Below, one piece after another: positions 8,232-16,977 of a DNA stretch of 64,000 nt (position 1 is the stretch's first letter; every line of letters begins with the position of its first letter). The stretch is from Halapricum hydrolyticum (GTDB taxonomy: Archaea > Halobacteriota > Halobacteria > Halobacteriales > Haloarculaceae), in the NCBI RefSeq assembly GCF_025517535.1, contig NZ_JAOPKC010000002.1:186001-250000 (forward strand). Direction: 5' to 3'. The notes beneath the pieces were generated by a model. That model saw only the letters and a program-made list of their open reading frames with translations. It was not told the origin of the DNA and ran no database searches. The position numbers were made by a program, and so were the translations under genes.

Positions 8232-9053
8232 ATGGTCAGCCAAAACATCCTCGAGTCGGACGTTGAAAGCATACTCGAAACGACGCTCTCGGACGCCGAC
8301 GAGTTGGTCGTCGTCAATCCCTCACACGAGACAGTTCGAGCACTCGTTTCGTCGATGGGTGGCCTCGACGACGTACCTGTTGTGAACGTACTCGCAGAGG
8401 AGCGGACACTCAAGGACGTCATGGACGACTTCCTGGTTGCGAGTGCCGCAGCCGATCTGATCGAAGCGGACACGCTTACGCTACGCGTGCTTGAGGATCC
8501 GCCGGTCAATTCGCTGTTGATTTCGACAGACTCCGTCGTCTCGCTCGCCACGGCAGGCGAGCGGGTCGCGGGCCTGACGACGACGGACGACGACTTCGTG
8601 ACGGACGCATACGAACACTACACCGAGCAGTGGGAAGTCGCAAAACGGTTCAAGCTCCGCACACCGCCCATCTCCCGGGTCCGTGAGACGCTCGGACGAG
8701 ACATCGGCGAGGACGTTGCAGCCGACTTCGACGGCGTGCTCGACTCGCTGGAGACGGCACGGGGCAACGGAGAGGGTCTCGACGAGGTGACGATCAGCCT
8801 GCTGGTCGCCGCGAAGAACGGCGAACTGCTGTACGACATCAGCAAGTGGGGCGAAGACATCGGCCTCGCGAGCAAAGCCACGTTCTCGCGGACGAAGACA
8901 CAGCTCGAAGATCAGGGCCTGATCGACACCGAGAAGGTCCCGATCGACGTCGGACGGCCGCGGCTCCGACTGAAGTTCGGCAAGGACGAACTCCTCAACG
9001 CCAGCGCGGACGAACTGGCGAGCGTCGCACAGAGCCTGATCCAGGCAGAGTGA
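8232..9053 (+). CDS. tbsP: Transcriptional regulator TbsP (DUF5821-type)
   Basis: 273 residues. It is similar over its length, as I recall the family, to haloarchaeal TbsP (DUF5821): an N-terminal alpha/beta domain with VVVNPSHETV and LAEERTLKDVMDDFLVAS, the conserved LRTPPISRVRETLG near residue 143, and a C-terminal winged helix with LLYDISKWGEDIGLASKAT and TKVPIDVGRPRLRL-like segments. TbsP was described in Haloferax as working with TrmB on the glycolysis/gluconeogenesis gene gapII. It is a soluble DNA-binding protein. It stands alone with a long, AT-rich, possibly regulated upstream region. The family name is from memory and fairly secure; the regulon here is unknown. Confidence 0.78.
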   Translation: MVSQNILESDVESILETTLSDADELVVVNPSHETVRALVSSMGGLDDVPVVNVLAEERTLKDVMDDFLVASAAADLIEADTLTLRVLEDPPVNSLLISTDSVVSLATAGERVAGLTTTDDDFVTDAYEHYTEQWEVAKRFKLRTPPISRVRETLGRDIGEDVAADFDGVLDSLETARGNGEGLDEVTISLLVAAKNGELLYDISKWGEDIGLASKATFSRTKTQLEDQGLIDTEKVPIDVGRPRLRLKFGKDELLNASADELASVAQSLIQAE

Positions 9054-9133
9054 CTGCCGCACCGTGATGAGATAGCGAGCACGAATCGACGCCGCGGGGT
9101 TTTTTCCTCCGGCCTACATCTGGACAGCCAGTG

Positions 9134-10840
9134 ATGACTGTAGGTCTCGTCGGATCGGGGCCGGCAGCCGAGGCCGTAACTGCCGCGGTTGCCGACGTGG
9201 ACGTTTCCGTGACCCAGACAGATCCGTCAGCGTTTGGAAGCGAACAGCTCGGTATCGTCGTCGCGATCGCAGGTGATCGGGCATTCGAACGGGCGAATCG
9301 ACACGCGATCGAGACGGAAACACCGTGGATCGCGGTCGAACTCGGCGGCATCGGCGGCTATCCGGTCGTCGACGCCGCAGTCTCCGGGTTCGATCCGACG
9401 AGTGGGTGCTACGCGTGCCTCCAGGGCCGGGTCGGTGCGACCGTCGATCCGGAGGCACAACCGAGTGCCGCACCGGCTGTGCCGATCCAGCGGTTCGCGG
9501 GCGCGATCGCGGGCCGTGCCGCCGCGATGGCAGTCACTGACGGCGATTCGCCGCTGTTCGGACGCGTACAGACGATCCCACAGGCGACCCACCCGCTGCT
9601 CGAACTCCCCGGCTGTCGATGTGGATCGGACCTGTCCCCGGAGTTCGAACGCAACACGTCAGCGGGGACCCTCGAAGACGCCCTCGAGATGGCGGAGCAG
9701 GCCGTCGACGAGCGGACGGGAATCGTCACCGAGATCGGTGAAGTCGAGTCCTATCCAGCCCCGTACTATCTGGCGCAGGTCTGTGACACCAGCGGATTCA
9801 GCGACGCGACGGCCAGCCGGGAGGCGGCGGGCGTCTCCGACGACTGGAACGAGGCGCTGATGAAGGCACTCGGAGAAGCGCTCGAACGATACTGTGCCGG
9901 TGTCTACCGGACCGACGACTTCACCGCAGCCGCGGCGGCCGACCTCGACGGTGCAGTCACGCCGTCGCTTTTCGTCTCGCCGGAGCAGCCGGACGACGGT
10001 GCGCGACGCCAGTGGGTGCCCGGCGAGCACCTCCAGAGCGGCGACGACGCCTGGCTCCCGGCGGAACTCGTCTATTATCCCCCGCACGAACAGGACATCC
10101 GCCCGGCGATTACGACCGGGCTCGGTCTCGAACGCTCGACGGTCGGAGCTATGCTCGCCGGGCTGTACGAGATCGTTGAGCGCGACGCCGCAATGTTGTC
10201 GTGGTACTCCACGTTCGAGCCGCTGGGACTCGAGGTGAGCGACGATCGGTTCGAGGAACTGGCGGCTCGCGCCCGGTCGGAAGACCTGTCGGTGACGCCG
10301 CTGTTGTTGACCCAGGACATCGACATCCCGGTCGTCGCCGTCGCCGTACACCGGGAGTCAGCGTGGCCGCGGTTCGCGCTCGGATCGGCCGCGGATCTGG
10401 ATCCCGGGGCCGGCGCGCGGTCGGCGCTCGCGGAGGCCGTCCAGAACTGGCTCGAACTCGACGGGATGGGCCGCGAGCAGGCAGCCGAGGCAAGCGGCGC
10501 GATCGGCTGGTACGCCGACTTCCCCGAAGAGATCGAAGCGTTCATCGACGTCGACCAGTCGGTGCCGGCCGCTGACGTGGGGCCCGAGGAGTTACCCTCG
10601 GGTGAAGACGAACTGGATCTGGTTCTCGACCGGCTCGCGGAGGCCGACCTGGACGCGTACGCGACCCGTATCACGACCCGGGACGTCGCGTCGATCGGCT
10701 TCGAAGCCGTGCGCGTGCTTGCCCCGGGCGCACAGCCGCTGTTTTTCGACGACGCGTACTTCGGCGAGCGCGCCAGAACCGTGCCGGAATCGCTCGGGTT
10801 CGAACCCCGTCTCGACCGGGAACACCACCCGTTCCCCTAG
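9134..10840 (+). CDS. YcaO-domain protein with E1-like N-terminal region
   Basis: 568 residues. Residues about 1-150 resemble the E1/cyclodehydratase-like partner domain of azole-peptide enzymes (TVGLVGSGPAAEAVTAAV, then GCYACLQGRVG). Residues about 170-560 are a YcaO domain with ALGEALERYCAGVY, GLGLERSTVGAMLAGLYEIVERDA and the conserved acidic ATP/Mg sites in those helices. YcaO enzymes use ATP to activate amide backbones, giving thiazolines, oxazolines or thioamides. The usual partners (TfuA, precursor peptide, dehydrogenase) are not adjacent, so the substrate is unknown. An ATG at 9134 is chosen over GTG at 9131. Its stop overlaps the stop of the convergent DUF63 gene by three bases. Confidence 0.82.
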   Translation: MTVGLVGSGPAAEAVTAAVADVDVSVTQTDPSAFGSEQLGIVVAIAGDRAFERANRHAIETETPWIAVELGGIGGYPVVDAAVSGFDPTSGCYACLQGRVGATVDPEAQPSAAPAVPIQRFAGAIAGRAAAMAVTDGDSPLFGRVQTIPQATHPLLELPGCRCGSDLSPEFERNTSAGTLEDALEMAEQAVDERTGIVTEIGEVESYPAPYYLAQVCDTSGFSDATASREAAGVSDDWNEALMKALGEALERYCAGVYRTDDFTAAAAADLDGAVTPSLFVSPEQPDDGARRQWVPGEHLQSGDDAWLPAELVYYPPHEQDIRPAITTGLGLERSTVGAMLAGLYEIVERDAAMLSWYSTFEPLGLEVSDDRFEELAARARSEDLSVTPLLLTQDIDIPVVAVAVHRESAWPRFALGSAADLDPGAGARSALAEAVQNWLELDGMGREQAAEASGAIGWYADFPEEIEAFIDVDQSVPAADVGPEELPSGEDELDLVLDRLAEADLDAYATRITTRDVASIGFEAVRVLAPGAQPLFFDDAYFGERARTVPESLGFEPRLDREHHPFP

Positions 10841-11985
10841 ATACCGAACGTCGCCCGGATCATGTCACGGGTGCCGGGTCCGAGTCCGACCGCGGCGATC
10901 GCCATCAGCAGGACGATGGCGTACCGAGGGTTCTCGTCGATGAACTCGTCGTTGAACAGCCAGACGATCGCCAGCGCGACGGCCATCTTCACCAGCAGGA
11001 ACGGCCAGGAGGTCCCGATGACGCTGGTCACCGACGACGGGAACACCGTCTCGGTGACCGAGATGATCGTCGCGTTGGCGGGGTGTTTCGGAACGTACTG
11101 GAAGGGGAGCCCGAAGGCGTCCCACCAGTCCGACGCAAGGACGTTCGCGACGCCGTCGATGGCGTGGGCCCAGAGAACGACCAGCCCGATATAGCCCGTG
11201 CCGCTGTTGATCTCGGGGGCAAATCGATCCGCGAGCCAGTACAGCGCGTACGCGATCCCCGTCGCCAACCCGACGGTCACCAGCAAGAACGCGGGGTACT
11301 GTCCGATCGATTCCTCGAGGACGGAGGCGGCGACCAGTCCGGAAAACGTGACGACGAACAGGACCGAGCCGATCGCTCCGAGCACCGGCGGATACGACTC
11401 GACGAAGTCGTTGCGTGACAACCAGACGCTCACCAGCAGTGCCGCGAGCGTGAGGAAGAAGACGGTGAAGTAGATCAGCGGGCTGATGAGCAGCGTGTTC
11501 AGCGGATAGCCGATGAGCTGCTCGCCGCCGTGTGCCGACTGTGCGAGCCAGTTGTTCGCGTCTTCGACGACCCGAAGGGCCCCGCCGAACAGCATGAACG
11601 GAACCAGTCCGAAGAACAGGTTGCGGTTGCGACCCAGGTGTAGCTGCCTGAGCAACAGCAGGATCCCGATCAGGAAGAACAGCCCGACGATCATATACCC
11701 GACCTCCGAAACGAGGGTGTATCCGGGTTCGGCGACGACCAGCCCCTGATCGGCCGCATTCGAACAGGCCGCCTGTCCGGATTCGAGCGAGACCGAGCCA
11801 CCGTCGTTGACTGCACACCGTGCGTTGTGCGCGTCGGCGTACACAGGGCCCCAGAAGTACCGCCAGATGAAGCCGTCGTAAACCTGCCGCGGTGCGAGCA
11901 CCGAGCCGGCCGCGAGGGCGACGACGCTGGCGAAAAACGTCGCGAGCCACGCGCGGGCAGGTCCGGTTCTATCGATGACGTCCAT
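10837..11985 (-). CDS. DUF63 family membrane protein
   Basis: 382 residues with about nine or ten hydrophobic helices; the first is near residues 13-33 after MDVIDRTGPARAW. The features match the archaeal DUF63 family as I know it: an early FIWRYFWGPVYADAHNARC segment, GGALRVVEDANNW near residue 160, and a histidine-rich WAHAIDGVANVLASDWW segment near 285. No biochemical role is established; conserved polar residues inside helices suggest transport or membrane catalysis (inference). The start at 11985 gives a natural N-terminus just before the first helix. The gene converges with the YcaO gene; the two stops interlock. Confidence 0.8.
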   Translation of the reverse strand: MDVIDRTGPARAWLATFFASVVALAAGSVLAPRQVYDGFIWRYFWGPVYADAHNARCAVNDGGSVSLESGQAACSNAADQGLVVAEPGYTLVSEVGYMIVGLFFLIGILLLLRQLHLGRNRNLFFGLVPFMLFGGALRVVEDANNWLAQSAHGGEQLIGYPLNTLLISPLIYFTVFFLTLAALLVSVWLSRNDFVESYPPVLGAIGSVLFVVTFSGLVAASVLEESIGQYPAFLLVTVGLATGIAYALYWLADRFAPEINSGTGYIGLVVLWAHAIDGVANVLASDWWDAFGLPFQYVPKHPANATIISVTETVFPSSVTSVIGTSWPFLLVKMAVALAIVWLFNDEFIDENPRYAIVLLMAIAAVGLGPGTRDMIRATFGI

Positions 11986-12065
11986 GCCGAACACGCCGGG
12001 GCGGGGCGTGTTTAGGTTTCCGGTCGTGGACGGTGCGGACGTCCCCCCAAAGGCAACTCCGAGAC

Positions 12066-12072
12066 CCTTATC
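12066..12072 (+). promoter_or_regulatory. TATA-like box before the Cys-cluster gene
   Basis: CCTTATC lies about 30 bases before the GTG at 12101 and supports that start. Confidence 0.35.
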
Positions 12073-12100
12073 CTCGCCGGTAACCAACAGACGAACACGC

Positions 12101-12553
12101 GTGGCTATCACGGACAAGATCTACGTCAAGAACCACCGTCAACTCGCCTCACAGATGGAAACGAACTTCCCGAAGGGGGCGTTCTCGGGTGCGACGCTGG
12201 ATCTACTGTTCCAGGGGGAGAACCTGGCGAAACTCGACGACACGACCCGCGATCGCGTCCTCGATTTCGCCGAGGACTTCCTGGACTGTGACTGTGAAGG
12301 AGCACCACACTGTGGCCATCCCGAACGGAAGTTCATCGCCTATTTGCTGGAACTGCGCGAGACAGGCCTCGGACCACAGGCGATGGTCGACGTGATGAGC
12401 GACGAATACATGGTTTATGCGTATCCGGGCGACATCCGGTCGTTTCTGGACGATTCGATCAGGCAACTGGAAGCGATCGAGACGCTGGCCGACGTCGACG
12501 GGCAACCCGACGCGACCGACGCGGCCCGACAGGCGCGAAAACGGCTCCGCTAG
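12101..12553 (+). CDS. Conserved haloarchaeal protein with Cys/His cluster (DUF5814-like)
   Basis: 150 residues from a GTG start; the sequence MAITDKIYVKNHRQLASQ is what I recall of a conserved haloarchaeal family also seen as the tail of some helicases (DUF5814). Residues about 62-75 read DCDCEGAPHCGHPE, giving C-x-C-x5-C-x-H, a possible small metal site. The remainder is helical: LLELRETGLGPQAMVDVMSDEYMVYAYPGD, written here as two neighbouring helices, then an acidic helix. It is soluble. The last bases overlap the stop of the convergent ribbon-helix-helix gene (12550-12553). The function is not known; the helicase link is family memory only. Confidence 0.7.
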   Translation: MAITDKIYVKNHRQLASQMETNFPKGAFSGATLDLLFQGENLAKLDDTTRDRVLDFAEDFLDCDCEGAPHCGHPERKFIAYLLELRETGLGPQAMVDVMSDEYMVYAYPGDIRSFLDDSIRQLEAIETLADVDGQPDATDAARQARKRLR

Positions 12554-12972
12554 AGGTCCTCGAAATCGCCGATTCGGTAGGGCTTGTCGTCTTCGTCGCC
12601 GTCGAGTTCTTCCAGTTGGACGACGTCTTCCTGGTCGTTCTCGTCGAGTTGCTGTCTGAGTTCCGTCGCGTAGCGCTTGTACTCTTCCAGTTGCTCCCGG
12701 AGGTGGTCGGCTTCGAGCTCGAGCCGCTCGTGCTCGCGAACGAAGCTCTTTGGAACCTCGATCTTCGGCGGGAAGCTCTGGCTGTCGCTCCCTTCCTCGT
12801 CGAGTTCGTGTTCCGGGACGACCTTCACCTGGCCGTCGTGGGCGACGAGCATGTCGACGTAATCCCGGAAGACGGCCGACAGCGAGATGTCGCGCTCCTC
12901 GGCGATGTCACGGAGCGTCTCGAACTTCTCCTGGCTGACCCGGAAGGAGATCGTCTTGTTTTTGTTGCCCAT
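12550..12972 (-). CDS. Ribbon-helix-helix (CopG-type) regulator with coiled coil
   Basis: 140 residues. Residues 1-45 (MGNKNKTISFRVSQEKFETL, then DISLSAVFRDYVDMLV) form a typical beta-strand/helix/helix ribbon-helix-helix DNA-binding domain. Residues about 75-115 are a strongly charged helix (EHERLELEADHLREQLEEY) likely to be a coiled coil, and the end is very acidic. It probably acts as a dimeric DNA-binding regulator. It is longer than the short CdrS-type proteins known beside ftsZ2 in other haloarchaea. The ATG at 12972 gives the complete first strand; the upstream frame is arginine-rich. Confidence 0.82.
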   Translation of the reverse strand: MGNKNKTISFRVSQEKFETLRDIAEERDISLSAVFRDYVDMLVAHDGQVKVVPEHELDEEGSDSQSFPPKIEVPKSFVREHERLELEADHLREQLEEYKRYATELRQQLDENDQEDVVQLEELDGDEDDKPYRIGDFEDL

Positions 12973-13037
12973 GAATGTGTGGATATCGCCCCTCCTGGTA
13001 CTTAATCGTTTGTCAGACGCTCGCACGTTCACCCCGG

Positions 13038-13403
13038 TCACAACGAGAACGAGGCACCAAGCAGTACGGCGTTGATCGTGGCGGCGAGGAGCCACGGCAG
13101 TGCCAGTCCTATCGGAACGACCGCACCACGCTCGTCGAGCGAGAGGCGCACACCCACGCCGACGACGACGATGAGCAACTTGACGCCCAGAAGGGCAACG
13201 ATCCCGGCCGCTTCGATGGCGGTACGCATCAGCGGATTGGCCTCCGTGAGCCCCACCTGTAGACCGTAATGTGTGAGCACTACGTCCGCGAAAAGCGTCA
13301 CGAGCAGCACGATCCAGAGCTGTGGCTCGACAGCAGCGAGGCGGTCGACGACCCGACGATCCCCCTCCGTATGGTTTCCCTGTGATGACAGTCGTATCGA
13401 CAT
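13038..13403 (-). CDS. DUF5658-like small membrane protein
   Basis: 121 residues from ATG 13403 (an ATG at 13415 is also possible). Three hydrophobic helices are visible: WIVLLVTLFADVVLTHYGL, IVALLGVKLLIVVVGVGV and ALPWLLAATINAVLLGA. Between helices 1 and 2 lies LTEANPLMR, a motif shared by the small three-helix membrane proteins of family DUF5658. Function unknown. It lies divergent from nothing and downstream of cheF on the same strand, 130 bases away. Confidence 0.7.
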   Translation of the reverse strand: MSIRLSSQGNHTEGDRRVVDRLAAVEPQLWIVLLVTLFADVVLTHYGLQVGLTEANPLMRTAIEAAGIVALLGVKLLIVVVGVGVRLSLDERGAVVPIGLALPWLLAATINAVLLGASFSL

Positions 13404-13533
13404 CGAATCCCCCACGATCCGCCCTTATCTGGCGACACGCGACCCCTCTGGGTTCCTACACCCAGACGCGTGGCACCACTCCTCACGGACGGTTCACAGG
13501 ATATTTTGGTCGGGAGAAACAAGTACTTTTCCG

Positions 13534-14400
13534 CTACTGTTCGCTCATCGCTTCGCTGGCCATGTTTCGACCCTGCGCGTTGAGCGTCACTTCCGTGCGG
13601 GTTCGAACCTTGTCGACAGCACCGACCTCGAGCAGGTGCTGATAGATCTCCTCGACCTCGTCGACGTCGATCCCGACGAAATCCGCCATTTCGAAGGGGG
13701 AAACGCCGGAGTACAGCGCCATCAAAACCTGGCTCTCTGCTTCTGAGAGTTCGTAATCGTCCTCTCGACGCTCGACGACGTGCTCGAATAGCGTCGCCAG
13801 CACGGTGGTGTGCCGGGCGTTGCCGGAGAGGTGAGTCTCGACACTGCGATCGTCCTCGTCGGTGTGTTCGACGGCGACGATATCGCGCTCGGCCCCCATG
13901 ACGGACCCCGTACGCTCTTCGACCGTCCCGACGTCGTCGATTTCCGCCGTCAGCTGGTCCCCGTCGGGAAACTGAAGTTTGAACACGTCCGCATCGAGGG
14001 CGAACTTCGCTTTCGACCACGTCGTGTCGTCCTGGACGACACCACCCACGACTGCCGGGTGTTTCGCGAGAACAACGGATCCGCCGAGATTGGCTCGACA
14101 GTAGGTCTCGACGAAGTCGTCTCTGTCAGTCGCCGTGACGACGAGCACGGACGAACCGACGCGAAGGGTCACCGTCCCGGCCGTCTCGATGTCGTCCGGA
14201 ACGACCGATTCGTCACGGGGGATCGTCACTTTCCCGTGCGGGATCACTTGTTTCGAGCCGTCCTGTGCGACGACGAGGCGTTTGTTCGTCAACAGCAATC
14301 GACAAGACGTCCAGGAGGGCTGGTCGACGGGCTCACCGTCCCGCACCACGTCGTAAACGTCACCTGCTGTCTCGAGGAGTTTCCGTTCGTCGCCGCTCAT
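13534..14400 (-). CDS. cheF: CheF-family chemotaxis protein
   Basis: 288 residues. CheF (DUF439) proteins link the bacterial-type chemotaxis proteins CheY, CheD and CheC to the archaellum motor. The features fit: SCRLLLTNKRLVVAQDG near residue 30, SVVLAKHPAVVGGVVQDD near 115, AEIDDVGTVEERT near 155, and a highly conserved end, ESQVLMALYSGVSPFEMADF near 230 and VTLNAQGRNMASEAM. No other che or arl genes are near, so this may be a second copy outside the taxis cluster. The ATG at 14400 matches the family start; reading upstream gives Ser/Arg-rich noise. Confidence 0.85.
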   Translation of the reverse strand: MSGDERKLLETAGDVYDVVRDGEPVDQPSWTSCRLLLTNKRLVVAQDGSKQVIPHGKVTIPRDESVVPDDIETAGTVTLRVGSSVLVVTATDRDDFVETYCRANLGGSVVLAKHPAVVGGVVQDDTTWSKAKFALDADVFKLQFPDGDQLTAEIDDVGTVEERTGSVMGAERDIVAVEHTDEDDRSVETHLSGNARHTTVLATLFEHVVERREDDYELSEAESQVLMALYSGVSPFEMADFVGIDVDEVEEIYQHLLEVGAVDKVRTRTEVTLNAQGRNMASEAMSEQ

Positions 14401-14485
14401 TGGCCGCCGTTGTACGAACGTAGGTCGGCAAGCGGTTATAAATCCCGGTCGTGGCGATCGAGATTCAGAACCGGCAGGTCCGCTT

Positions 14486-15481
14486 TCACGGGAGGGACAC
14501 GGGAGAGACAGCAAACAGCATTCGTTGGACGGCCGCATTGATCAGGGGCTGTACCGTGTCGTGCCCTTCGAGAGCAATCGTCACGCGTGTCCCGTCCCGG
14601 CTGATCTCGGCGTCGTCGAGCGCGTTTCCGATAACCTCGTCGTCGACGCGCTGCTCGAGGAGGACCGGGATCGCTTCGGCGTACTCCTTGAGCTGTCGCG
14701 CACCGGTCCCGTCGTCGCCCGTCACCTGCATGACAACTCGCGGTCGGTCGCCGACGGTCGACAGCGAGCCGGCGACGAACCGGACGCTGTCGACCACGTC
14801 ACGAGAAAACCGCGGTAGATCGCGTGTGATCGCGTCGATCGTCCGCTCGCCGGCAGCCGTGGCGTCGATCGCGAACGTGACCGGCCCGGACGGGACCCGA
14901 CCGTACGCCCGCCGGACGGCGGGTCGCACGGCGTCGTTCGATCCGGTGTCGGTCGCGACGACGGCGCGCACACCGCCGCCGACGCCGACGACGTGTCGGC
15001 CGTCTTCGAGCGTGCCGACGGTCAGACCGGTCTCTTCGAACGTGTATGCGGGTCGCCCCCCGACGGTGGTTTCGGTCGCTTCGCCGTTCTGTGATTCGAT
15101 CGCCGAGACCACCTCGGTGGTCGACCAGCCGGTATCGATCACCGCGCCGGCCACGCCTTCGGCAGGCGTGGCGAAGCCGACTGCCTGCTCGATCTCGCGC
15201 GGATCGAGGCCGACCTGTCCCTCGACGATCGCCGCCAATCCGTTGACGTCAGTCGCAGGCACGGCGTCGTCGAGCAGCGCGCGCAGGGGATCGGCGTCCA
15301 GAAGCGCAGCCACGTCGGCGGTCGCGAACGCCGTCGCGGTCGCAGGCACCGGACCGACCGACGGCGTCGACCCGGATCCCAGCACCGGGATCCGGTCGAG
15401 GCACCCGGCGAAACCGAGTCCGGCAACCGCTCCTGTCGCGCCTCGAAGGACCTCACGACGCGACCGTCGGGAACCATCCAT
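14486..15481 (-). CDS. Tat lipoprotein, unknown function
   Basis: 332 residues. The twin-arginine signal RRSRREVLRG (residues 5-14) is followed by a hydrophobic run and the lipobox GFAGC, cysteine 27. The mature part alternates short helices and strands (ATADVAALLDADPLRALLDD near 50, VGLDPREIEQAVGFATP near 88) and resembles a repeated two-domain structure, but I recognise no family. The protein is probably on the outer face of the cell membrane. It sits between cheF and ftsZ1 on the same strand, 83 bases from ftsZ1. Confidence 0.78.
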   Translation of the reverse strand: MDGSRRSRREVLRGATGAVAGLGFAGCLDRIPVLGSGSTPSVGPVPATATAFATADVAALLDADPLRALLDDAVPATDVNGLAAIVEGQVGLDPREIEQAVGFATPAEGVAGAVIDTGWSTTEVVSAIESQNGEATETTVGGRPAYTFEETGLTVGTLEDGRHVVGVGGGVRAVVATDTGSNDAVRPAVRRAYGRVPSGPVTFAIDATAAGERTIDAITRDLPRFSRDVVDSVRFVAGSLSTVGDRPRVVMQVTGDDGTGARQLKEYAEAIPVLLEQRVDDEVIGNALDDAEISRDGTRVTIALEGHDTVQPLINAAVQRMLFAVSPVSLP

Positions 15482-15564
15482 GTGACGGGATGTGTCCGCC
15501 CGGTACAAGTATCACGCGTTACACACCCAGAGAAGCAGTCGACGGGGCCGAGCGCGAGGTCCCG

Positions 15565-16716
15565 TTATTCGACGTAGTCGATGTCGTCGCCGAGTTGCTG
15601 GGCGGCTTTTTCCTGTTCGGCCTCGCTCTTGCCGTAGATCTGGGGGCTCTCGACGCCCGTGACGACGATCATCGTCTCCATCTTGCCCTCGTGGTCCTGG
15701 TCGACCGACGCGCCCCAGATGATCCGCGCGTCGGGGTCGATCCGGTCGTAGATCTCCTCGACGACGCCCTCGGCCTCTTCGATGGACATGTCCGGACCGC
15801 CGACGACGTTCACCAGCGCGGAGTTGGCACCGTCGAACTCCACGTCCAGAAGCGGCGAGCGTAGCGCCGAGCGGATCGAATCCTGGGCCTTGTTCTCGCT
15901 GTCGGACTCGCCGAGCCCGATCATCGCGACGCCGCCGTTCTCCATGATCGTGCGGACGTCGGCGAAGTCGACGTTGACCAGTCCGGGCTTGGTGATCAGT
16001 TCGGTCATCCCCTTGACCGAGCGCATCAGCACGCGGTCACAGATCTTGAACGCGTCCTGCAGGGGCATCGACGGGGCGTAATCGAGCAGCCGGTCGTTGG
16101 GCACGACGATGACGGTATCCGAGACCGCGCGCAACCGTTCGAGCCCGGCGTCGGCGTTGGCCCGGCGGCGCTCGCCCTCGGCAGTGAACGGGATCGTCAC
16201 GATCGAGATCGTCAGCGCGCCCTGCTCCTGGGCGGCCTGGGCGATGACCGGAGCCGAGCCCGTACCGGTCCCGCCGCCGAGACCGGCGGTGACGAACACC
16301 ATGTCGGAGCCGTCGATCGACTGCTGGATGTCCTCGATGTTCTCCTGGGCAGCCTCCTCGCCGATCTTCGGGACCGATCCGGCCCCGCGACCGCCGGTGC
16401 GCTTGCGACCCATGAGGATCTTCGTGTCGGCTTTGACCTCGTCGGCGAGGTGCTGGGCGTCCGTGTTAGCGGCAACGAGCTTCGCGCCGTGGATGCCCTC
16501 CTCCATCATGCGCGTGACGGTGTTCCCGCCGGCGCCGCCTGTCCCGACGACCGTGATCTTCGTCTCGAGATCCTCTACGACACTGGCCAGCTCTTCGTCG
16601 CTCATCTGCCCGGAGGTCGAGACCTCCTGAGACGACTGTCCGGTGCCGTCCTCGGAAGCCGGCTCCTGGTGTTCCTGCTCGGCTTCCTCCATGGCATCGT
16701 CGATGATCGAGTCCAT
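15565..16716 (-). CDS. ftsZ1: Cell division protein FtsZ1
   Basis: 383 residues. This tubulin-fold GTPase builds the division ring; in haloarchaea FtsZ1 assembles first and recruits FtsZ2. The tubulin signature GGGTGTGSAP is at residues 147-156, the early nucleotide loop VGTGGAGGNT at 57-66, and the T7 region NVDFADVRTIM near 248-258 holds the catalytic acidic residues. The acidic N-terminal extension (residues 1-50, MDSIIDDAMEEAEQEHQ) is typical of haloarchaeal FtsZ1. The ATG at 16716 agrees with this extension and with an AT-rich box 27-35 bases upstream. No ftsZ2 or sepF is in the window. Confidence 0.96.
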   Translation of the reverse strand: MDSIIDDAMEEAEQEHQEPASEDGTGQSSQEVSTSGQMSDEELASVVEDLETKITVVGTGGAGGNTVTRMMEEGIHGAKLVAANTDAQHLADEVKADTKILMGRKRTGGRGAGSVPKIGEEAAQENIEDIQQSIDGSDMVFVTAGLGGGTGTGSAPVIAQAAQEQGALTISIVTIPFTAEGERRRANADAGLERLRAVSDTVIVVPNDRLLDYAPSMPLQDAFKICDRVLMRSVKGMTELITKPGLVNVDFADVRTIMENGGVAMIGLGESDSENKAQDSIRSALRSPLLDVEFDGANSALVNVVGGPDMSIEEAEGVVEEIYDRIDPDARIIWGASVDQDHEGKMETMIVVTGVESPQIYGKSEAEQEKAAQQLGDDIDYVE

Positions 16717-16742
16717 ATTTAAAGGGGGATTGCAGAGCCACA

Positions 16743-16751
16743 TATTTTATT
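16743..16751 (-). promoter_or_regulatory. TATA-like box of ftsZ1
   Basis: On the minus strand AAGAATAAAATATG contains an AATAAAAT core 27-35 bases before the ATG at 16716, the only AT-rich island near the start. Confidence 0.55.
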
Positions 16752-16977
16752 CTTTGCACCTCGGCTGACGTGCGTCAGACGATAGATTCGAATATGCGAT
16801 TTCGGAAAATGGTTCAGACAGAGTAGAGACACGTCGCGAGGGTTCGCGAGAGACGTCCAAGAATCTGGAAACGAAACGGTGGGAACGCCGTCGCCGGGAG
16901 CACGATAGCGCCGACGTGGGGCGACACGACGTCGGTGGATCCGGGTCGGTCCGGAACTGCCGTCGTCCAGGAGTGAG

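Noticed and set aside
13038..13403. Signal of a toxin-antitoxin system with the ribbon-helix-helix gene
   Set aside because: The neighbour is a three-helix membrane protein with a DUF5658-like motif, not a toxin, and the genes are not overlapping.
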